Shown: piece by piece, positions 1 to 6,388 of the stretch
Layout: every line of letters begins with the position of its first letter
Numbering within the stretch: the first letter of the stretch is position 1
DNA from: Coriobacteriaceae bacterium
GTDB taxonomy: Bacteria > Actinomycetota > Coriobacteriia > Coriobacteriales > Eggerthellaceae
Assembly: GCA_015062635.1 (NCBI GenBank)
Contig: SUUF01000003.1
Location: 1-19,066 of the forward strand
Direction of reading: 5' to 3'
DNA: 19,066 nucleotides
Program-made: the position numbers and the translations under genes
Notes under the pieces: generated by a model
Told to the model about the DNA's origin: nothing
The model's database searches: none
What the model saw: only the letters and a program-made list of their open reading frames with translations

Positions 1-137
1 GCGGCCAGACCGCAGCCGTTGCTCTTGTACATGATCTTCGCCATCTGCTTGCTCAGGCGTTTCAGGCTCTTGTCGCCGCGTTGGCACGGGTCGCAAACCT
101 GCCGCAGCAAGGGATTCGGCGCCAAAACGATGTTCAT
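1..137 (-). CDS. def: Peptide deformylase, N-terminal part (cut by window edge)
   Basis: Peptide deformylase removes the formyl group from the initiator Met of nascent proteins in the cytoplasm. Only 45 codons are visible, running off the left edge. The reading begins MNIVLAPNPLLRQVCDPC and reaches SNGCGLA at the edge, with the next codon starting GC. This fits family motif I (GxGLAAPQ), and the NPLLRQVC segment fits the usual DPVLR-x-V opening of the family. The ATG at 137-135 is preceded by a purine-rich AAGAGGAAG (minus strand, 156-148), 10 nt upstream. The other ATG, at 147, is out of frame. The metal-binding Cys and HExxH motifs lie outside the window. The repeat-rich island 138-3018 separates this gene from dnaG. 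Confidence 0.8.
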   Translation of the reverse strand, partial: MNIVLAPNPLLRQVCDPCQRGDKSLKRLSKQMAKIMYKSNGCGLA

Positions 138-256
138 CTCGTACCATCTTCCTCTTAGCGCCACCAGGCGCATCTCGTGTTTCGCGACCATTCTATAGCG
201 AGTCGCTCCATATTGCCGCGCCCCGCCGGGCGAACACAGATAATGCGCAAGCCCAT

Positions 257-463
257 CACGCCTTTCCCATGCCCTTCGCGGCTTCCGTAAGCGCGCCAGC
301 TTCCGCACACGCACCCGCTTCCGCATGCCCAACACGCCATCCGCACGCGTACCTGCTTCCGCACACTCGCCAGCTTCCGCACGCCCATCGCGGCTTCCAC
401 ACGCGCGCACACCACGCCTTTCCCATACCCTTCGCGGCTTCCGCACACGCGCCAGCTTCCGCA
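257..463. repeat. Low-complexity tract with 18-bp period
   Basis: The word GCTTCCG (or GCTTCCA) begins at 281, 299, 317, 355, 373, 393, 437 and 455. Several steps are exactly 18 bp. On top of this, a segment of about 50 bp (257-307) recurs at 413-463, 156 bp further on, with only a few changes. Both strands are open in some frames, but the composition (Ala/Pro/His on plus, Gly/Arg/Cys/Ala on minus) looks like repeat translation rather than a protein. Confidence 0.75.
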
Positions 464-493
464 ATCGACACGACCAACACACCCTAACGGGCA

Positions 494-570
494 ATTAATG
501 CACAAACTTCAGCTTGCGAAAAACGCGACCTGGGGTTTTAGGAAGCGGAAGGCGAAGTTTGCGCATTAAT
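494..570. repeat. 77-bp palindromic repeat, copy 1
   Basis: The ends are inverted: ATTAATGCACAAACTTC on the left pairs with GAAGTTTGCGCATTAAT on the right. A second inner stem is formed by a CTT(C/G)CGAAAA-type arm and TTTTAGGAAG around a central GACCTGG. Left flank GGCA and right flank CGGAA also recur at other copies. Confidence 0.85.
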
Positions 571-668
571 CGGAAACGTGGGCGCCATTTCGGGTGTGGA
601 CATGGGACATGAATGTGGAAGCGCGCGAGCCGAATGGAACTCGGAGCACAAAACCAACCTCGTCGGCA

Positions 669-746
669 ATTAATGCACAAACTTCCGCTTCCGAAAAAAG
701 CCGACCTGGAGTTTCGGGGAACGGAACGCGAAGTTTGCACATTAAT
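669..746. repeat. Palindromic repeat, copy 2 (78 bp)
   Basis: It has the same terminal inverted repeats as copy 1, with flanks CGGCA and CGGAAGCATGGGG. The inner arm has changed to GAGTTTCGGGGAACGG, which still pairs CCGAAA with TTTCGG. The length is one base longer than copy 1, which shifts any reading frame through it. Confidence 0.85.
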
Positions 747-873
747 CGGAAGCATGGGGCCAGAGGCTACAGGTGGACGGGGCCATATGGGACGCGAGGC
801 CACACGGGATTCGGGAACGCATGGCGCCCTGACCGCATGACGCCCAGAACCGCAAGGAGCCCCCGCGCCGGCA

Positions 874-950
874 ATTAGCGTACAAACTTCAGCTTCCGAA
901 AAACACGACCTGGAGTTTCGGGGAACGGAACGCGAAGTTTGCACATTAAT
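874..950. repeat. Palindromic repeat, copy 3
   Basis: It begins ATTAGCGTACAAACTTC and ends GAAGTTTGCACATTAAT. The inner part is of the copy-2 type (GGAGTTTCGGGGAACGG). It forms the left end of a larger block (874-1132) that is repeated at 2579-2837. Confidence 0.85.
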
Positions 951-1132
951 CGGAAGCATGGGAGCACGCGCGCCTCATGGATCGCGGGAGCATGCGCGCA
1001 GTTTCAAGCTCGGGACACATGGGGAACGGGGCCGCAAGGATCTGCCGCGGCGGCGATTAACGAGCAAACCTCAGCTTCCGAAAATCGCGACCTGGGGTTT
1101 TAGGAAGCGGAACGCGAAGTTTGCACATTAAT
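946..1132. repeat. 187-bp direct repeat, left copy
   Basis: By eye this matches 2651-2837 with about six mismatches over 187 bp, at a constant offset of 1705 bp. It covers the right tip of palindrome copy 3, a 105-bp GC-rich spacer and the whole of copy 4. Together with its partner it brackets the gene at 1220-2407. Confidence 0.85.
1056..1132. repeat. Palindromic repeat, copy 4
   Basis: It begins ATTAACGAGCAAACCTC and ends GAAGTTTGCACATTAAT, with inner stem GCTTCC/GGAAGC and AAAA/TTTT. It differs from copy 7 at only about two positions. Confidence 0.85.
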
Positions 1133-1133
1133 A

Positions 1134-1205
1134 CAAACACTCGCCAAGCTATGATGCATTCCTCGGGGCTGAAAACGGCCCCATCCGCCTTGCATCCCCG
1201 GATGA
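1134..1205 (-). pseudogene. Decayed copy of the 3' end of the neighbouring nuclease-like gene
   Basis: This 72-bp stretch aligns without gaps to 1213-1284, the end of the gene at 1220-2407, at an offset of 79 bp. Read on the minus strand it gives FIRGCKADGAVFSPEECIIAW, where the gene has FIQGFKVDETSWEPEERVITW. At the position of the gene's TGA stop the copy has CGA, and the DNA similarity continues past the stop. It is a remnant of a tandem duplication or of a former paralogue, truncated by palindrome copy 4. Confidence 0.6.
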
Positions 1206-1219
1206 AAAGACGCAAGCAT

Positions 1220-2407
1220 TCACCAAGTAATGACGCGTTCCTCGGGTTCCCAAGAGGTCTCATCCACCTTGAACCCTTGGATGAACCGGCCTACTTTCAC
1301 GTGCCGCGGATGGTTTCCAGGAAGAAGGGAGAGCATCATGCGATACCGCGCATCCGAAAGCGCCCGTTTGCCAAGATGCCGCCTCTGCCGCGACAGGTCG
1401 CGTTTATCCCGCTGCTCGATCGCTGAAATGAGCAGTGCCGCCATGGCATCCATTCCCCCGCGAACGTACAGGTCTTCCATCACCATGGGGAGAACGGAAT
1501 AACCGCTCAGCGCAAGCTCGCGATTGCGGCGGATATCGTCAACGATTTTCGATCGCACAGCCCGCATCGCCTGTTGCAAAGCGACCTGATTCTGAACCGC
1601 ACCCGGATTCATTCCGACATCGACCGCCGCACGCACTAAAGAATCGAGGTCGAGATGCTCTTTTCCGTCATAGTTGATTCCAGTTGAGGTACCAGACATC
1701 ACGATGTCCGGCACCCGCGAATCACGGGCGCCAGGCAACGCGCAGCCCTTCCCCACACGCGGGTTAAGCACGAGCGCGCCCAAGTCGTATCCCAGGTAAT
1801 CCACCGGAAGGCAAAGCACCGCAGCGATAAGCGCCTCCGCGGGCGACCATGCGTTATCGGCCAGGTACGCAGCCACCTTCCGCGCAACCGCTATCCCATG
1901 TATTCCCCTGGCCTGCGCCACGAATTCGCGAATCCTCTTCGCGCTGGTAAGCGGTTTAAGCCCATAGGAAACCGGACCGTTGAACGGGTCAGCGGCGTCT
2001 AGACTGTAGGTCCCGCACATCTCGTAGCCCAGCACCAGCAGCTCGACCGGATGCAAGTGAGCGGCGAGTTCCGCGAACAGCAGTTCAGGAGAACTGATGG
2101 CAATGCCGTCAGCTACCTGCAAAAATGACCCTTCCGGAATTCCCCGTTCGAACGTCGTGCAATGAGCACCGCGAGTGCGAACGCGCTTAGCGCCCTGCGA
2201 AACGGCAACCCAGATCTCCCCGTTCTCATCCGCAAAATCACAACCGGGGTCAAGCTCATGCAGAAGCCGGTTCGTCCACCGTTTCCGCGGCGAGGGGTCC
2301 GCCGGCAAGATACCCGAACGACACCGCAGTGCCCCAACGTTCCCCTGTTTCAACCGAAGGGAGCGCATCACCTTCAACGCGCTATGCTTAACAAACGTGA
2401 TCTGCAT
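1220..2407 (-). CDS. Accessory protein, AbiEi-like N-terminal half and Vsr/DUF559-like C-terminal half (tentative)
   Basis: This 395-aa protein is probably cytoplasmic, with no signal peptide or membrane segment. The segment ISSPELLFAELA...LGYEMCGTYSLD (about residues 104-137) and the later LCLPVDYLGYDL resemble a family expanded in Coriobacteriia. I recognise the style but cannot name a characterised member. From residue 234 the pattern PDIV..., INYDGKEH (245-251), DDIRRNRELALSGYSVLP (from 290) resembles a Vsr/DUF559 PD-(D/E)XK nuclease core. The usual acidic residue before YDG is Asn245. D247-G-K249 could alternatively act as the D-x-K motif, so catalytic activity is uncertain. The ATG at 2407 has only a weak purine run (AAAAAG) upstream. 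The gene lies between 187-bp direct repeats and palindromes, suggesting acquisition as a unit. A defence or antitoxin role is inference only. Confidence 0.7.
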   Translation of the reverse strand: MQITFVKHSALKVMRSLRLKQGNVGALRCRSGILPADPSPRKRWTNRLLHELDPGCDFADENGEIWVAVSQGAKRVRTRGAHCTTFERGIPEGSFLQVADGIAISSPELLFAELAAHLHPVELLVLGYEMCGTYSLDAADPFNGPVSYGLKPLTSAKRIREFVAQARGIHGIAVARKVAAYLADNAWSPAEALIAAVLCLPVDYLGYDLGALVLNPRVGKGCALPGARDSRVPDIVMSGTSTGINYDGKEHLDLDSLVRAAVDVGMNPGAVQNQVALQQAMRAVRSKIVDDIRRNRELALSGYSVLPMVMEDLYVRGGMDAMAALLISAIEQRDKRDLSRQRRHLGKRALSDARYRMMLSLLPGNHPRHVKVGRFIQGFKVDETSWEPEERVITW

Positions 2408-2486
2408 CTTTTTATGGTAGCGCGTAAAACCTCAAATAATTGTGGCTGTTCTGAGCAGGGCGGCGCAAGAACCCACCACGTTGGCA

Positions 2487-2518
2487 ATTCATGAGCAAAC
2501 TTCGGCTTCTGAAAAAGA
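2487..2518. repeat. Palindromic repeat, copy 5 (left half only)
   Basis: ATTCATGAGCAAACTTCGGC followed by TTCTGAAAAAG matches the left arm of the other copies, and the flank TTGGCA also fits. The right arm is absent: the sequence continues into unrelated GC-rich DNA. This is a truncated copy. Confidence 0.65.
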
Positions 2519-2578
2519 AAGCGCGCCCATCTTGCCTTCCCATTCAAGCCGCGCATCAGCCGCCCACCCCAACGAGCG

Positions 2579-2655
2579 ATTAATGTACAAACTTCAGCTT
2601 CCGAAAACCGCGGCCTGGGGTTTTAGGAAGCGGGAGGCGAAGTTTGCGCATTAAT
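2579..2655. repeat. Palindromic repeat, copy 6
   Basis: It begins ATTAATGTACAAACTTC and ends GAAGTTTGCGCATTAAT, and is followed by CGGAAGCATGGGA as in copy 3. It starts the right-hand version of the 259-bp block. Confidence 0.85.
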
Positions 2656-2837
2656 CGGAAGCATGGGAGCACGCGCGCCTCATGGAGCGCGGGGGCATAC
2701 GCGCAGTTTCAAGTTCGGGACACATGGGGAACGGGGCCGCAAGGATCTGCCGCGGCGGCGATTAACAAGCAAACCTCAGCTTCCGAAAATCGCGACCTGG
2801 GGTTTTAGGAAGCGGAACGCGAAGTTTGTACATTAAT
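2651..2837. repeat. 187-bp direct repeat, right copy
   Basis: This is the partner of 946-1132, in the same orientation and offset by 1705 bp. The spacer 2656-2760 differs from 951-1055 at about four positions. Homologous recombination between the two copies would delete the gene at 1220-2407 in one step. Confidence 0.85.
2761..2837. repeat. Palindromic repeat, copy 7
   Basis: It begins ATTAACAAGCAAACCTC and ends GAAGTTTGTACATTAAT. It is nearly identical to copy 4 and ends 181 bp from the dnaG stop codon. Confidence 0.85.
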
Positions 2838-3018
2838 TAAAAATACGGGGGCCAGGGACAGCATGGGATTCCAGGCCACACAGGGGCCAGAGGCAGCATG
2901 GAACCCCCAGCCACACGGGGTCCAGGACCGCATCGAGCATGAACAGGAGTCATGCCCCGTGGGGCCCGTAAGGCCGCCGGGATGCGGGAACGCATGGAAT
3001 CGCGCAGGCAGGGGAAGG

Positions 3019-4872
3019 CTACAGGAGCTTGTGCTTGGCGCGCATTTCCTTGAGCTCGGTTTGCATCGAGACCACCAGGTTGAAGTAGAGGTCAGCCTCA
3101 TCAGGGGAAATCGAGGGGTTGCTCAGCTGGGCCTGCAACGACTCGATGGCCTCCTCCTGGTCGCCGATCGCAAGCTCCTCGGCCAGGAATCGTGCGAGCG
3201 ATTCGGCGGCGTCGGCTGCAGGCTGCGCCGACGTGAGGATGCTCGCCGCTTGGGGAACCTCGGCAGCCGCCCGGGTTACCATCTGCGCGGCCGTGACGCC
3301 GGGGTCTTCCTCCAACACCTGCAACAACACGCCCGCGACCTGGCCATACAGGTTGCTATGCCATTTCACCTGCGCCATCGCCGCGGCATGCTGCATCGCG
3401 ATGTCGGGGTGCTGCGCACACACCGAAAGGAACTCGCGCTCGCACCGCAAGCGGTTTCGCTCAGCACCGGGCAAATCGGCAAACCGGACGCGCTCCTCCT
3501 GCACGGGCGTGGGAACCGGCGCGGCATTGGGCTCGTACACGCGCGGCGCCTCGATGCGGGCCAACTGGTCGATTGCATCCTCTTCGCGCGCCCGCACCCG
3601 TCCGGCAATCTGCACGGCGTAGTCTTTCGCGAGCAGCGAATCCTTGATGGGCGCCAGCACCGAAAGCGCATCGGCCAAGGCATGCGAGCGCCCCTCGGCG
3701 CTTCCCAAATCGTAACGTTCGAGCCGCCGGTCGATGCCGAACTGCAGCAACGGCTGGGCGGCATCGAGCTGCGCCTGCAACGCCTCGGCTCCCCGCTGCG
3801 CGACGAAATCGGCCGGGTCGAGGTCATCGGGCAGCACCACCGCGAGCAGCTCGACACGCGACTTGCCCGATTCCGGCGTCATGGAATAGTCGATGAACTG
3901 CAGGGCCCTATCGGCGGCGCGCTGCCCGGCGGCATCGCCGTCGAACAGGTACACGATGCGCTTTCCCGCATACCGCGACAGCGCGCGGATATGCTGGCGC
4001 GTGAGCGCGGTTCCCAGCGTGGCCACCACGTTCTTCACGCCCGCCTCGTGCAGCGCGATCACATCGGTGTACCCTTCCACCACCACGGCGGTTCCCGTGG
4101 CGCTCATCGCGCCCTTCGCCTTGTCCAGCCCGTACAGCACCTCCGATTTATGGAAGATGGGCGTCTCCTGCGAGTTCAGGTACTTGGGCTCGCCCTGCCC
4201 GATGACGCGTCCGCCGAATGCGATGCATGCGCCCCGCGCATCGAAGATGGGGAACATCACGCGCTCGTAGAACCGGTCGCGTGTGGGGCCGCGTTGGCCC
4301 TCGCGCGGGCCCATCGCCACGTTCGCGAGGATCATCTCCTGAAACGAGAAGCCCTTCGAGCGCAGGTGCGACACGAGCGCGCCGCGCCCCGGTGCGTAGC
4401 CGAGCATCCATGTGCGGGGCACCTCGCCGCCGAGGCCGCGCCCGCCCAGGTACGCGCGCGCCGAGGCTGCGCCCGCTTCCTTCGAGCGCATCAGCTGCAG
4501 GTGGTAGAACGCGGCGGTCTCCTTGCATATCTCCTGCAGGCGCGCCTTCTGCCCACGCGGCAGCCCCCGGCCGCCCTGCTCGGTTATCTCGACATGCCCG
4601 CGCTCGGCAAGCCAGCGCACGGCATCGGGGAATTCCATCTCGTCGAGCTTCATCACGAAGGCGAACAGGTCGCCGCCTTCCCCGCACCCGAAGCAATGCC
4701 ACAGCTGCGTGTTCGGGTCGATCTTGCACGACGGGGTCTTTTCCTGGTGAAACGGGCAACAGCACCAGAAATCGCGCCCGCGCTGCTTCAGCGGGACGCG
4801 CTCGGCCACGACGTCGACGAGGTCGTTCGCCTCGCGCACGCGTTGGATGTCTTCCTGGCTGTAGCCCGCCAT
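3019..4872 (-). CDS. dnaG: DNA primase DnaG
   Basis: The primase makes RNA primers for lagging-strand replication at the replisome. The 617-aa length is normal for the family. The N-terminal zinc-binding domain shows CPFH (39-42) with C60 and C63 in HCFGCGEGG, together with EKTPS (44-48). The Toprim catalytic core shows EGYTD (266-270) and DGDAAG (from 311), whose acidic residues bind Mg2+. The C-terminal part (about 430-617) matches the expected helicase-binding region by position only. The ATG at 4872 lies 3 nt after the stop of the small membrane protein upstream, so the two are almost certainly co-transcribed and may be translationally coupled. No sigma factor gene follows it; a repeat island does. 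Confidence 0.96.
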   Translation of the reverse strand: MAGYSQEDIQRVREANDLVDVVAERVPLKQRGRDFWCCCPFHQEKTPSCKIDPNTQLWHCFGCGEGGDLFAFVMKLDEMEFPDAVRWLAERGHVEITEQGGRGLPRGQKARLQEICKETAAFYHLQLMRSKEAGAASARAYLGGRGLGGEVPRTWMLGYAPGRGALVSHLRSKGFSFQEMILANVAMGPREGQRGPTRDRFYERVMFPIFDARGACIAFGGRVIGQGEPKYLNSQETPIFHKSEVLYGLDKAKGAMSATGTAVVVEGYTDVIALHEAGVKNVVATLGTALTRQHIRALSRYAGKRIVYLFDGDAAGQRAADRALQFIDYSMTPESGKSRVELLAVVLPDDLDPADFVAQRGAEALQAQLDAAQPLLQFGIDRRLERYDLGSAEGRSHALADALSVLAPIKDSLLAKDYAVQIAGRVRAREEDAIDQLARIEAPRVYEPNAAPVPTPVQEERVRFADLPGAERNRLRCEREFLSVCAQHPDIAMQHAAAMAQVKWHSNLYGQVAGVLLQVLEEDPGVTAAQMVTRAAAEVPQAASILTSAQPAADAAESLARFLAEELAIGDQEEAIESLQAQLSNPSISPDEADLYFNLVVSMQTELKEMRAKHKLL

Positions 4873-4875
4873 GGC

Positions 4876-5235
4876 CTAGCGCGCCTTCTGCCCTGGCGCG
4901 TTCTGCGGAAGCGGCACGTCGTCGGGGTCGGGCTCGGCAGCCGGTGCGTTCTGCGGCAACGGGGCCTGGTCGAGGTCCTCGGCATCGCGCTCGAGCCGCT
5001 TGTACGTGGCCTGGTCGATCTGGTCCTGCAGCTCTTCGGTCTGCCCCTTGAAAATGAACGACAGGGCGATGCACACGATGGACACCACAACGAGCGAACC
5101 CACCAAGAACAGGCGCTCGCGCGTGGGCTCGCGCACGCCCATCGCCAGCAGCACGCCGCATATCACGGCAGCCAGCAGCCCGAATGCCGCCAGCATCATC
5201 AAGAACACGCGTTTCGAATTTAGCGAAGATGCCAT
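4876..5235 (-). CDS. Small two-helix membrane protein upstream of dnaG
   Basis: This 119-aa protein has an unknown function. Two hydrophobic segments (about residues 9-31 and 42-62) should form a membrane hairpin. They are followed by a charged, probably cytoplasmic tail. QTEELQDQIDQATYKRLERD looks helical, possibly a coiled coil. It is followed by a Pro/Ala-rich end in which PLPQNAP occurs twice. The ATG at 5235 has a strong AAGGAGG (minus strand, 5251-5245) 9 nt upstream. It is the first gene of a two-gene unit with dnaG, with a 3-nt gap. I do not recognise a named family. A role in placing primase at the membrane would be speculation. Confidence 0.75.
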   Translation of the reverse strand: MASSLNSKRVFLMMLAAFGLLAAVICGVLLAMGVREPTRERLFLVGSLVVVSIVCIALSFIFKGQTEELQDQIDQATYKRLERDAEDLDQAPLPQNAPAAEPDPDDVPLPQNAPGQKAR

Positions 5236-5258
5236 ATCGTTTTTCCTCCTTGCGCACG

Positions 5259-5264
5259 ATTATA
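5259..5264 (-). promoter_or_regulatory. Candidate -10 box for the membrane protein-dnaG unit
   Basis: A perfect TATAAT on the minus strand lies 23 nt upstream of the ATG at 5235 and just upstream of the AAGGAGG. I see no good -35 box at 16-18 bp, so this is a -10-only call. Confidence 0.4.
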
Positions 5265-5340
5265 GCGATTCATGCGCCACTCCCCCGCCGCACATGCCGT
5301 TGCGCGGCCAACACCACAGAACCCGGCCCCATAACGCGAA

Positions 5341-5374
5341 AGCCCGCAGCCGGACGCGATGCCGGCTGCGGGCT
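5341..5374 (-). terminator. Intrinsic terminator of the secreted paralogue gene
   Basis: A perfect 13-bp stem joins AGCCCGCAGCCGG (5341-5353) to its complement (5362-5374) across an 8-nt loop. On the minus strand it is followed by TTTCGCGTT. It lies 37 bp after the stop of the gene ending at 5411. Confidence 0.75.
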
Positions 5375-5410
5375 TCGGCGCGATAGCCGCGTGAAACGCG
5401 GGGCCACCCG

Positions 5411-6223
5411 CTACTTATGCGTGTTGATGATGTCGTTCGTATCGGTGAGCAAAACGCGTTGCTGCGCCTTCACGTACTTCACCAGCGATTTCGACACCGA
5501 AATCTGGCGATATTTGTACGTCTGCGTGTTGAGCTTGTACCCGTCCGCATTCTTCGCCACGCGCTTGATCAAGCGGTTGTTCTTATAGCTGTTTGCGTAC
5601 TTCGTGTTCACTTCCCCATCGTAGCGCAGCACCTTGAACATGCCCTTTCCGTCATAGGCATAGGTGTATTTCACCTTGTCGCCCTTCGAAGGCTTCGCGA
5701 TCATCGTCTTCAGGTATCCCTTGCTGTTATATGTGCAGGTGCCGCTCCATGTTTTGGTCTCGATGGTCTCGGGCCGGCCCTTCTTGTTATAGGTGTACGA
5801 GACCACGGTCTTGCCGCTCGAACTAACCGGCTTCATGTTGATCTTCGTCACGTATCCCGCGCCGTTCTTGTCAAGCGTGCTGGTCATGGCCAGCTTGCCG
5901 TTTGTCTTCAGCTTGTAGCTCTTGAAGGTCTTGTTCGCGTTGTACCCGTAGAGCTCGGTATACGTCGACGAGCCGGCGCTCGAGGAAGAGGTCTGCTTGA
6001 CGCTCTTCACCAGGCCGGCGTCGGTATACCCGATTTTCTCGACCAGCTTATAGCCATCGGTTTTCGTCGTCGTGCTGTCGAGCACCCAGACTTTCACCTT
6101 GCCGGCGGCCTGCGCGCTTTGCGGAACGGCGGCCGCCATGCCGAACGCTGCCACGAGCGCCAGGGCGAGCATCACGCAAACCGCCCCCACCATCCGCATC
6201 GAACCAGTTCGCGAGCTGTCCAT
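5411..6223 (-). CDS. Secreted protein with tyrosine-rich YD-like repeats (paralogue 1)
   Basis: This 270-aa protein is exported by the Sec route. A basic N-terminus (RTGSMRM) and a hydrophobic core (about 12-33) end at SAQA, with likely cleavage after A39. The mature part has repeated strands of the type YxYNxKG, YTYNKKGRPE, CTYNSKGYLK, YAYDGKGMF, recalling the repeats of RHS/YD-type and outer-surface beta-sheet proteins. There is no sorting motif or membrane anchor. I place the start at 6223, not at the longer frame opening at 6280, because GGGAAGGGG precedes this ATG and the signal peptide begins here. The adjacent gene (6374-7177) is a paralogue sharing the end KSL-x-K-x-VKAQQR. Function is unknown; binding of a glycan or host surface is a guess. 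Confidence 0.8.
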   Translation of the reverse strand: MDSSRTGSMRMVGAVCVMLALALVAAFGMAAAVPQSAQAAGKVKVWVLDSTTTKTDGYKLVEKIGYTDAGLVKSVKQTSSSSAGSSTYTELYGYNANKTFKSYKLKTNGKLAMTSTLDKNGAGYVTKINMKPVSSSGKTVVSYTYNKKGRPETIETKTWSGTCTYNSKGYLKTMIAKPSKGDKVKYTYAYDGKGMFKVLRYDGEVNTKYANSYKNNRLIKRVAKNADGYKLNTQTYKYRQISVSKSLVKYVKAQQRVLLTDTNDIINTHK

Positions 6224-6277
6224 CGAAATCCCCTTCCCGTTCGGCCCTAACCAACGAAAGCGTCCCGATAATGCCGA

Positions 6278-6315
6278 CAATGCCCGCTGTCACGGGAATG
6301 CGACTGCGGGCATTG
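6278..6315 (-). terminator. Possible weak terminator or leader hairpin between the two paralogues
   Basis: A perfect 10-bp stem joins CAATGCCCGC (6278-6287) and GCGGGCATTG (6306-6315) over an 18-nt loop. No clear T-run follows on the minus strand. It lies after one paralogue and before the other, so it may be a weak terminator or a leader structure. Confidence 0.4.
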
Positions 6316-6332
6316 ACTTGTGGCAAACCGTC

Positions 6333-6388
6333 TGCCAGTGCGCAGCTACGTGTGCGCGGTTGCTTATACGCGGTTACTTGTGCGCGGT
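6333..6388. repeat. 14-bp tandem repeat across a stop codon
   Basis: On the minus strand three clear 14-bp units follow one another: ACCGCGCACAAGTA (6388-6375), ACCGCGTATAAGCA (6374-6361) and ACCGCGCACACGTA (6360-6347). A weaker fourth runs from 6346 to 6333. The first unit overlaps the last codons (HK) of the gene 6374-7177, and its stop spans the junction. Confidence 0.75.

Larger units (their letters stand above)
138..1133. other. Repeat-rich non-coding region upstream of def
   Basis: About 1 kb contains no credible gene. It holds the 18-bp-period tract (257-463) and four copies of the 77-78 bp palindromic repeat. The spacers between them are GC-rich and keep reusing short words such as CATGGG and CACACGGG. 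Apparent reading frames here are translations of the repeats and change frame between copies. The def promoter must lie in the right-hand part of 138-256, but I could not find a convincing -35/-10 pair. Confidence 0.6.
2408..3018. other. Repeat-rich spacer between dnaG and the nuclease-like gene
   Basis: No gene is visible. The spacer contains a half palindrome (2487-2518), copies 6 and 7, and the right copy of the 187-bp repeat. After 2838 comes GC-rich DNA with short recurring words (CATGGGATT, CCACACGGGG, GGGGCCAGAGGC), similar in style to 750-840. I see no clear intrinsic terminator for dnaG here. Confidence 0.55.

Noticed and set aside
494..2655. Small peptide of about 23 codons encoded in each palindrome (e.g. 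MHKLQLAKNATWGFRKRK...)
   Set aside because: ATTAATG/CATTAAT ends give an ATG and TAA on both strands by symmetry. Copy 2 shifts frame by one base and copies 4 and 7 lack the plus-strand ATG, so coding is not conserved.
494..2837. Palindromes as integron attC sites
   Set aside because: They have the right size and folded shape, but the ends lack the GTTRRRY/RYYYAAC boxes, several copies sit without any cassette gene, and no integrase is in the window.
494..2837. CRISPR-like array
   Set aside because: Repeats are too long (77 bp), spacers vary from about 100 to over 1000 bp and are themselves similar to each other, and there are no cas genes.
2863..5223. Long plus-strand reading frame opposite dnaG (786 codons)
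   Set aside because: Antisense shadow of dnaG in high-GC DNA, with Arg/His/Leu-rich composition and no recognisable motif.
6224..6280. Longer start for the secreted paralogue at 6280
   Set aside because: It would place 19 residues before the signal peptide. The ATG at 6223 has GGGAAGGGG upstream and gives a normal signal peptide.
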